From Melastoma dodecandrum (taxonomy: Eukaryota; Streptophyta; Magnoliopsida; Myrtales; Melastomataceae), in NCBI GenBank assembly GCA_029817715.1, contig JARUPY010000093.1:62001-126000 (forward strand): 64,000 nt of DNA. The letters run 5' to 3'. The notes under the pieces were generated by a model, which saw only the letters and a list, made by a program, of their open reading frames with translations, was not told the DNA's origin and searched no databases. Below are positions 56,972 to 64,000 of the stretch, in pieces; positions within the stretch are counted from its first letter, which is position 1; each line of letters starts with the position of its first letter. The position numbers and the translations under genes are program-made.

Positions 56972-58216
56972 TTGTTATCGGGCACTTCCTGTACCTGCCA
57001 TATGCATTGATAGGATTCTGGAATATCCTTTTAAGACCAATTGAATGGGGGGACATACGAGAGTAGGAGGTATACCGAAATGATAACTACTGCGTTGCGT
57101 ATGATTCTCGGGTTACAGTTACATAACCTAAATTGACAAAGCTGGATGCGGAAAAAAATTAGGTGAATAGCTGCTTTCCATGTTTCCAGCACAGTCCTTG
57201 CTCCACCGTCCGTGCAAGACGACCATTAATCACCATTTCGTGGCTTTGCGAACTCAGGAAAGAAGAAAAAGTCAGCCAGAGACAAGAGCGAGGTAAGCCA
57301 CTTTTACAACAGGAGGACTCGTCTTGGAGATGTAATCAAGGGCAAGCCGTCTTTGCTTATCAGATCAGGAAACTTAACACAGCCAGTGAATGCTGAATGA
57401 GGGATGAACGAGGCACAACGAATTCCGAGGGAAGAGACAACCATGGAAATCCAAGCGGGAAAGAGTTGGAGGATCCCGTTCCCGCAACAAACAAGAAGAC
57501 GGAGGACAGAACAGAACCACCTCCTCTGTGGGACGTCGGCACACGCTGCGTGATCGTAAGCCCAATTAACATTTTTTATGGAGTTGCTGCGACTTTAGTC
57601 ATAAGATCAAGCGAGGCTCATAATAAGAAGTTAAAACAAACACAATCCATCATCATATATGAACAAGCAATCATTTGACTAATTAGTTTTAACGAAAGGA
57701 AAACATGGGACTGAGTCAAGATGGGGATTTTGGCCGTAACTGACAAAGAGGAGTTGAGTTGTTGGGAGGAGTTCCATCAGCAGTTGGCGACTCCACCCCC
57801 CCCCCCCCCACCCCACCTCTTTGTTGGTCGTAATCAAGAAGGAAACGGTTTTAATTTGATAATAGCTGTATCGTCTGGTCATTGTGTCTGAATGGAATCA
57901 GTTTGAGCAGTTACTAAAAAACAGGGTGGGGTGGGGGGGGACGGAACTCAAAACAACCTTAATATCTGCTAACTGAAGCTGACATAACAAAAAAAAAAAA
58001 AAAGGAGTTTTTACGGTTCAAACTCTGGGATGGCAGTTAGTCCCCCACATCGTCACCCTCCTTTCCTCCCTCCAACCTCGTCCCCCTTCCTTACCCTTTA
58101 TTCCCCCCCTCCCCCCAACCCAACCCCACAATCCACCATCCCACCCTCCCCAGATCAGTCTTGTCTTTCCTCGTTTTATCTGAGAGGTTCTCGGGTTCAA
58201 GTTTGGGACCACTATC
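56972..58216. other. Intergenic region between PAI pseudogene and MYB gene
   Basis: 57160-57570 has an open, purine-rich stretch on the plus strand (readings such as RRTRLGDVIKGKPS in one frame) that could be exon remnants, but no family was recognised. C and G runs occur at 57786-57800 and 57923-57939 and an A run at 57989-58003. 58040-58150 is strongly CT-rich, probably the MYB 5' UTR. Confidence 0.45.
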
Positions 58217-59071
58217 ATGACCCTCGACAGCTGTGATCGGGTGAAGGGATCTTGGAGCCCTCAGGAGGACGCCGCCCTCAAGGTTCTGGTAGAGGAGCAC
58301 GGCCCCCGCAACTGGTCCCTCATTAGTGCTGGTATCCCTGGTCGTTCGGGAAAATCCTGCCGTCTCCGGTGGTGCAACCAACTCAGCCCCATAGTGCAGC
58401 ACCGCCCTTTTACCCCTGCAGAGGATGCGGTCATCGCCGAGGCCCACCGTGTCCACGGCAATAAGTGGGCTACCATAGCGCGGTTGCTCCCCGGCCGGAC
58501 AGACAACGCGATCAAGAACCATTGGAACTCAACCCTCCGCCGCAGGAGGCTTCCCGAGTTGTCCTCTGTCTCATCTGGGTCGTCCAATGCTGAGGGGAAG
58601 AGGGCCCCCAGCCATGACAATGACAAGAATCCGGTCGAGTCGGAGATGGAGTCAGCAATGAAGAGGCCACGCATGGTCACAATGCAGCAGGGGGCTGGTA
58701 ACAGGTATGACCCAGGGGCTAATGGGGTCAGGACTTTCCTGACCCTGTCGCCTCCAGGAGAGGCAATTGTTCATGGGGTCATTGGCACACCGAGCATCAA
58801 CAGAGGAGACCAGGTGTCCTTTTCGCCTCCAGGAGAGGGAGGGATGCAATGGCTAAGCAGAAAGTGCAGTAACAGAGGAGACGATGGAGATGGAGGGATC
58901 AAACGGTTAAGGAACATAGGGATGGACGAAGACTGCCTAGTGATGTTAATGAAGAGGATGATCGCGGAGGAGGTACGCAAGTACATGGACATTATGTGGA
59001 GCTGCGAGAAGGAGGCAGATTCAACCGGGTTTAAGGCATCATCAGCAGGAAGCCACTCATCTGGAGGCTAA
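58217..59071 (+). CDS. R2R3-MYB transcription factor, subgroup 22 (MYB44/70/73/77 type)
   Basis: Intronless gene for 284 residues, as is usual for subgroup 22. R2 begins [17 protein letters not shown] and carries three tryptophans; R3 ([16 protein letters not shown]) has Phe in place of its first Trp, the plant norm, and ends in WNSTLRRRR. The [15 protein letters not shown] joint is typical of this clade. Near the C-terminus, [16 protein letters not shown] matches the subgroup 22 motif that ends in EVRSYM. Members act in ABA, auxin and stress responses, bind AACnG sites in the nucleus, and often carry EAR repressor motifs; [10 protein letters not shown] near residue 172 is the nearest candidate. 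A roughly 75-base imperfect duplication (58748 and 58823) repeats SPPGE and INRGDQ-type words in the linker. The gene looks intact. Confidence 0.9.
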   Translation: MTLDSCDRVKGSWSPQEDAALKVLVEEHGPRNWSLISAGIPGRSGKSCRLRWCNQLSPIVQHRPFTPAEDAVIAEAHRVHGNKWATIARLLPGRTDNAIKNHWNSTLRRRRLPELSSVSSGSSNAEGKRAPSHDNDKNPVESEMESAMKRPRMVTMQQGAGNRYDPGANGVRTFLTLSPPGEAIVHGVIGTPSINRGDQVSFSPPGEGGMQWLSRKCSNRGDDGDGGIKRLRNIGMDEDCLVMLMKRMIAEEVRKYMDIMWSCEKEADSTGFKASSAGSHSSGG

Positions 59072-59474
59072 TTAACCTCATTTCACAACTTAACTAATGC
59101 TTAAGACTATAGTTTGGTCGGTCTGTCCACCGGATAAAAATAGAGAGAATGGAATCTCATACTTCTACCTCGTTTCCTTCAAATCTGACATAAAACGCCA
59201 GCAGCAACGCAATCCTAGTAATTCGAATTCCGCCACTGATGTGGATGAAAAGATCACCACCACAAACTGTGGCGATCAATTCAAATCGCAATTGGTACAG
59301 GCATTGAAATATTCAAGAAGCATCCATTAGCATCAAAAGGTTTTCTGCATGAACCAACATGTCCCAACTTAAACCCAGAAAAACGAAGAAAACCAACTCC
59401 CATCCGACGTTAACAAGGAAAGAAGTCGCCTTTCAAAACACGACCAACAGGCTAACAGTAACCAGAGACATAAA
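59072..59474. other. Intergenic region between MYB and eL41 genes
   Basis: The two genes converge here. The region holds both 3' UTRs. Open frames crossing it on the plus strand (59097-59330, 59359-59670) have no family match, and the second is the antisense of the eL41 second exon. Confidence 0.6.
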
Positions 59475-59668
59475 CTACTTGGATCTCTGCCTCATCTTTC
59501 GGCGCTTCCTCTTCAGCCTCCTCATCCTCTTCTTCTTCCACTGCCCATCACCAAACACCCCACAAACACACACCAAATCAAATCCCAAACGAATCGCGGC
59601 GACATCAACAGCAGAACCGACCCACCAAAATCACGCAATCGAAAGATATAACCTACCTTGGCCCTCAT
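59475..59668 (-). CDS. RPL41: 60S ribosomal protein eL41 (25 residues)
   Basis: Two exons on the minus strand: 59657-59668 encodes MRAK, and 59475-59540 encodes the remaining 21 residues, from WKKKRMRRLK to KMRQRSK and a TAG stop. The donor is GTAGGT and the acceptor GGGCAG, phase 0. The product is the whole 25-residue eL41, the smallest ribosomal protein, almost entirely Arg and Lys, inserted in the large subunit and reaching the inter-subunit bridge. It is too short for ordinary ORF finding. The promoter has a TATA box at 59818-59825, a telo-box at 59837-59845 and several GGGCC site II motifs at 59870-59935, the standard plant ribosomal-protein promoter set. I see no alteration from the conserved sequence. 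Confidence 0.93.
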
Positions 59669-59817
59669 GACGGCCAATCGATGGGCGGTTTCCCCTTCGG
59701 CGGACTACCTCCGGAGGATTAGGTCGGCGAAACTCAACGGCGGCTGGGGACCCTGATTTCAATACCCAGGAGGGCGGCCCGTCAACAACGATGAGAGAGC
59801 GGCGTCGTTGCCCCCCC

Positions 59818-59935
59818 TTTTTATAAGTGCGGACGAAAACCCTAAGCCCGATAGCATAGAAAATATGTATGGGCCGGGGCTTCCACTTAATGGGCTCCAG
59901 TCTTGATTGGGCCTAATGATTCACGGGGCCCAATC
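59818..59935 (-). promoter_or_regulatory. eL41 promoter: TATA box, telo-box and site II motifs
   Basis: On the minus strand TATAAAAA lies at 59818-59825. The plus-strand AAACCCTAA telo-box lies at 59837-59845, and TGGGCC/GGGCCC words occur at about 59872, 59906 and 59926. Telo-box plus site II is characteristic of plant ribosomal protein gene promoters and co-ordinates their expression with cell growth. Confidence 0.75.
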
Positions 59936-61642
59936 TTATTCACTAGGAATTCATGCGGGCAGTCGGTTATTTTCTAGGCAGGGTTAAGTGCAAAGGTTGT
60001 CTCTGTGTTATTCCAAAGACTTGTTGTCAATGAGTCAGGAAAGACGAGTAATGGAATGTCTATGACAAGCGCCCTAAATCGACTAAGAAAAGTTTGCATG
60101 CAATCCGCCCCCCTCCTTCTAAAACTCGCATATCAAACAAAGAATTGTTGGCGTAATCCGTATCCCATATGCCGTGCGGCTTGATGTACTTATCCTCGTT
60201 ACCAGGTGTCCACATTCCTGGTCCGCTCCCCCCGCCGTCGCTCCGGCTGCCATCTTTCCCTCCGACGTCTTCAAAGTCAGGCTTGCATCCACCGACCCGA
60301 CCAATGAATCCACGTATTCATTGTAACTGTGAGGGAAGTAACTCCCCTCTCCGACATAATCGTGCTGGGGTTGTTGAGGCTGGACCCGTCCCTCCATCCC
60401 ACCAGAGTTCAGCTGGCATGAGATCGTCGGCATACTCGCTGCCTTGGTCCCACTCTCCTCTCCCGTTCCAGTTTCCTCGGGATGTAAACCCCGGTAAACT
60501 AATACTAGTGTTGAAGTGTGGAGATGTCTAGTGGCGACTATTACTGTTGTTAAAAATAAAATATAAAGTATGATATATCTTCAGTTAATACTAATAGTTC
60601 GGGATTTTAGAACAGGCGTCGAAACGCAAAAATGAAAGAATTAAAAAAAAAAAAAGTTCACCAGACCCGTTTCTTTCTTATTTTGTGTTGCAAAACGGAG
60701 CCCGGATCAATGGGCCGAAGATCACTTTCACAGATGTAAACTACGAGTAATTTAGAATTTGTTCAACATGCCAACCGAACAAAAAATAACGAGGAAATCT
60801 TATAACAAAGTCAAAAATTTAGTCAACCAGTTCGGACTAAAGGCCCTCGTAGTGCCCGGTCGCCACCACAAGCTATGCCACTGATTAGTCGCTTGGCAGC
60901 CGCGGTGGATGGGACTACCGCGTCCGTCACCGTAACGGCAACTTCGAACTGGAAGGAACTGGCAGTACTGGTCGCAGCACACCCCACCGACGTGAACCTG
61001 CTTGCCATCCCGAAGTCGACCCTCTCCAGTCCTAGCTTCGACCACTGCTGCCCTATCGAGATTATTTTTCACGTGTGTGACAACATATATAGGCTTGGCC
61101 ATTTTGTTCAATCCCTCTTAGATTAGGGTTAAATTTTGCGGGGCAGAAAATCATCTGTTGCTTTGATATACGCCAAATCTTTATCACCTCCGAGTTGGTT
61201 TTTGCTTTGCTTTTGGGAATTATAAGTTTGGTCTTTTCTCATTTGGACCCAAATCTACAAAATGGCTTTCTATTGGGATGGTGCACTTCATCAAATTCCA
61301 TCTCTTGCAAGAATCGAGTAGGCATAATTTGCTTTCAGACTCAGGCACGCACGCACGCACCCTGAAACCCTGAGCTTCGAAAAACATCAGGACCATAATG
61401 AACAAACAACCTTAAACCACTTTGCAGAAGATGCTCTTGTCCTTTATTTGGAGTGGACTCTGTCTGTCTGTCAGTCTCCCCTCCCCCCCCCCCCCCCCCC
61501 CGGACTTACAAAGGAAACTCACTTGTCCTGCAACCCCCCACATTTTCAATCTTCTTCGTCGTTACGCTCTAATTACAAACATATATGAAAAGAAAACAAA
61601 AGTAATATCTCTGACGAGTACCTCAACATCTCACTTCAGAAT
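59936..61642. other. Intergenic region, no recognised gene
   Basis: Open frames at 60119-60433 (minus), 60169-60531 (plus) and 60800-61126 (both strands) show some codon-like composition, but I could not match any to a family and their overlaps look like shadows. A C run lies at 61486-61501. The last 150 bases are probably the 3' UTR of the GARP gene. Confidence 0.45.
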
Positions 61643-63427
61643 TCATGTCGTAGATTGATGCCCCATTCTCAAAGTGAGATCCAGAGTACTCGCCTCCCCA
61701 GTGTCGTTCCTACTGCCAGCCGCAGCATTGTCCCCCTCCTTTAACTTCCTAATCTTGGAGAAGGTCCATGGAGACAGTGACAAACTCAATCCACTCTCGA
61801 CATCCCCCCTCTCCTCCTCCTCCTCCTCCTTAGCTCCTCCTCCTCCGTCATGTTCCCTCTTTTTGCCGCTTCTCAATGGTAACGACAAATCCAAGTCTAT
61901 TTTCTCCTCCTCATCCAAGTCCAAACCCTTTCCTCCCAGGGAGGGGGAGAAATCGCCCCAAGGTGGTCTCGATCCTTCGTTGCTGCTATTGACATTGAGG
62001 AGAAGATCGGCAGCGTCACCTGATCTATTATTTTCTGGCAAGTGGCTCGATTTGCGTGATCCCGACCCCATCAACCTGGCGCTCATTGCCCTCAAGTGGT
62101 TGTGCAATAGACTTTGATTTCCAAATGGCCCATGTGACAGCCTTGCCCCATCTTGAGTAAAGGATGGAGGTCCCAATTTGGAATCGAAAATTTGGCGTGT
62201 TGATAAAATATTGTCGCCTCCCGCAAGGCTTTCCCCTGTGGTGGACGCCACAAAGCTATTACCTATCCGATGAAAGTTTTGCAAGGACGAGCTACCATAT
62301 CCAAGGTAATTGTGGCCGTATGCTCCATGATCATGCGCCCTCCAAGAGGCGTCACCATATCTTCAAATAAGAACAAATCGGGTCATTAGTGAGATGCGTT
62401 GTCATGAAACGATCACACGATCGACACTCCACACAAGAAGAAAGATCTTCCATTAGTGAGATGCGTTGTCTTGAAACGAGGCGCGAAATTACATTTGTGC
62501 TCCGACTGAACCTTTGCAAGTACCTTAGGGAAGGTCTTTGGTTCAGAGACTGTATCACGGAAAGCCTACTGAGGTTGTGGACATGATTATCACTTGGTTC
62601 AGCAAAAAGGCCACCATGCTCTTTGATAGCTGCCATACACAAAAAATTAGATCCAACATTTAAAATCAAGCTAGAAGGAGGAAGCACCGGGAAACCCTAA
62701 TTTGAGATTTACTTGGGATATTCTTTTCATACCTTGACTAGGGTCATCGATCTTCTTGCTCCTATACATCTGAGAATTTACATGACAGAATAATAAAAAC
62801 TCATCATAAACATGTCATCAAATGTTTTATGTTTTTGAAATCTCCTTGGATGACAAATAGATATGAATTGGGTATCAGATTTACCTGAAGGTGGCTCTTC
62901 ACATGCGCGATGCTAAGACCTCGGACGTTCATCATCTGAAGCACTAGCTTTGGCGTCGCTCCTGAATCAAAACCGATCATAATCAAAGGATAGGGGAATC
63001 AGCAAATGTTTTTTTTTTTTGGAGGGGAGGGATTTCCTATTCAGTCGAAGAAATCGATGTAGCTTATTCTTTTACCATGAGATGAAAATACTCAATAGCC
63101 ATATGGAAGAAGCTGAGAGATCGATTATAGATACATACTATCATGTCCTCCGAGCCTCTCGATGGCATGAATAAAGCAGAGGTGGAGATCGGGAGTCCAC
63201 CGCAGCCTCGGCGTCTTCGAACGGACATACTTCCTGACGGATCCGCAATTCCCCGACTTCTTTTCACTCTCCTCCACCGTACTACTGCTCGAGCTCCTCC
63301 TGTAATCGTCCTTGCTACCGCAACTCTTGGGATCCACCCCTTCTGCATCGTCGAGATCTTCCTCCCTCTCCCCAAAAGGGGAGGAGTCCGTGAGCTTATC
63401 GTCAGAGCAGCTACGGTCTCCCCTCAT
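61643..63427 (-). CDS. GARP/G2-like MYB-SHAQKYF-type transcription factor (KANADI-related, At2g40260-like)
   Basis: Five exons on the minus strand join in phase: 63139-63427, 62885-62961, 62733-62769, 62524-62629 and 61643-62360, for 408 residues. The single GARP DNA-binding domain is split over exons 1 and 2: TPRLRWTPDLHLCFIHAIER, LGGHD, RATPKLVLQMMNVRGLSIAH and VKSHLQMYRSKK. This domain is closest to KANADI and the At2g40260/At2g38300 group. The C-terminal exon has two EAR-type repressor motifs, LDLDLSL-like (KIDLDLSLPL) and GLSLSLSP, plus a last LDLTLRM, suggesting a repressor that recruits TOPLESS. An acidic region near DEEEKIDLD and a Glu-rich run follow. The start at 63427 is the first ATG of the frame; conservation upstream of the serine-rich region is unknown. 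No breaks are seen. Confidence 0.88.
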
Positions 63428-64000
63428 ATCCCTCCCTCAATCCTACGCGCTAAACTGTCTCCAACCAAGGGGAGGAGGGGGGTCGATCTGAAAGGAGTAT
63501 ATGAAGGTGTGAACTCGTTGGTATTGGAGGTGGGGGGGGGGGAGGCAGGCAGGGTGTATCAAGAGATGAAGTGCTGGGTTTTCCTTGTTCTTTCTTCAGG
63601 GAAGACTGGAACAGAAACCAAACTTATTCCTTTCTTGAATTGGAGCTGCGGAGAGAGAGGAGGGGGGGGGGGGGGTGGGGGAGACAAAGACAGAGAAATG
63701 TAATGAGGAGACGAAGGGAGGGAGAGGGAGAGGTTAGGAATTGTTGCAAGAAATAGGGACGGAGAAGGAATAAAAAATGAAGAAAAAAATTGTAAACCCT
63801 AAGTCAAGAATTGACATATCTCCCCCTCCCCCGCCCAACCACTCTCCATTTATTCTTCTCTTTTTTCTAATGTTCATGTTTTATTTCTGAGGACCAAACA
63901 TACACTTCTATCACATATTGGCATGTATTGATTTTCGGCATTGACCCAAGCCCCATACGCATGTGTGACTTTGGTTAGAGAAAGGAAAACCCTTCTTCCT
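63428..64000. other. Upstream region of the GARP gene
   Basis: Probable 5' UTR and promoter of the minus-strand GARP gene. It is rich in GGGGAG and GA words (CT on the sense strand), with a G run near 63661-63676. An ACCCTAA-like word lies near 63795. No coding sequence is recognised. Confidence 0.5.

Noticed and set aside
60119..61126. Overlapping frames between eL41 and the GARP gene
   Set aside because: Several frames on both strands look weakly coding, but none matched a family I could name and no exon structure emerged.
1..64000. CRISPR arrays, bacterial operons, ribosomal RNA genes
   Set aside because: Nothing of the kind is seen; the window is plant nuclear DNA. I could not scan rigorously for tRNA genes by eye and report none.

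Overview
The window is nuclear DNA of a flowering plant, most likely a eudicot. Genes have short GT-AG introns, promoters carry plant motifs (TATA boxes, site II GGGCC elements, a telo-box), and the gene families are plant-specific: CYP90A, D53-type SMXL, Alfin-like, STIG1, group IIb WRKY, subgroup 22 MYB and GARP. Exon boundaries below were placed by hand from splice signals, reading phase and family knowledge.

Layout. 1.6-4.3 kb: complete brassinosteroid gene CPD (CYP90A1). 4.9-5.6 kb: small membrane-protein gene on the minus strand. 7.4-9.3 kb: GDSL esterase of the CPRD49 type. 12.4-20.2 kb: one almost full-length, decayed copy of an endogenous pararetrovirus (Caulimoviridae), with coat, movement, protease, RT, RNase H and a large downstream ORF, ending in a promoter-like region, a leader and a tRNA-Met primer site. 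23.3-27.3 kb: strigolactone/karrikin-type repressor SMXL6/7/8 (D53).

28.1-51.5 kb: an Alfin-like gene is split in its fifth coding exon. The exons for the N-terminal domain are at 28.1-29.8 kb; the PHD-finger exon is at 51.3-51.5 kb, same strand and compatible frame. Between them lies a 21.5-kb block bounded by two perfect 515-bp inverted repeats (29790-30304 and 50782-51296). The block holds two STIG1-like genes, an intact group IIb WRKY gene, a BAP31-like pseudogene, a hAT-type MITE with an 8-bp target duplication, a TRIM element and LTR-like sequence. This is the most unusual feature of the window.

52.6-54.6 kb: ankyrin/tandem CCCH zinc-finger gene. 56.0-57.0 kb: phosphoribosylanthranilate isomerase pseudogene, with an in-frame stop and loss of the phosphate-binding loop. 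58.2-59.1 kb: intronless R2R3-MYB of subgroup 22. 59.5-59.7 kb: a 25-residue ribosomal protein eL41 gene, with its telo-box and site II promoter. 61.6-63.4 kb: GARP (KANADI-like) transcription factor on the minus strand.

The window is rich in hormone and transcriptional regulators, but they do not form an operon-like unit. What links them is the genome history: a viral insertion, small transposons, and an inverted-repeat-bounded block that interrupts a chromatin-reader gene.
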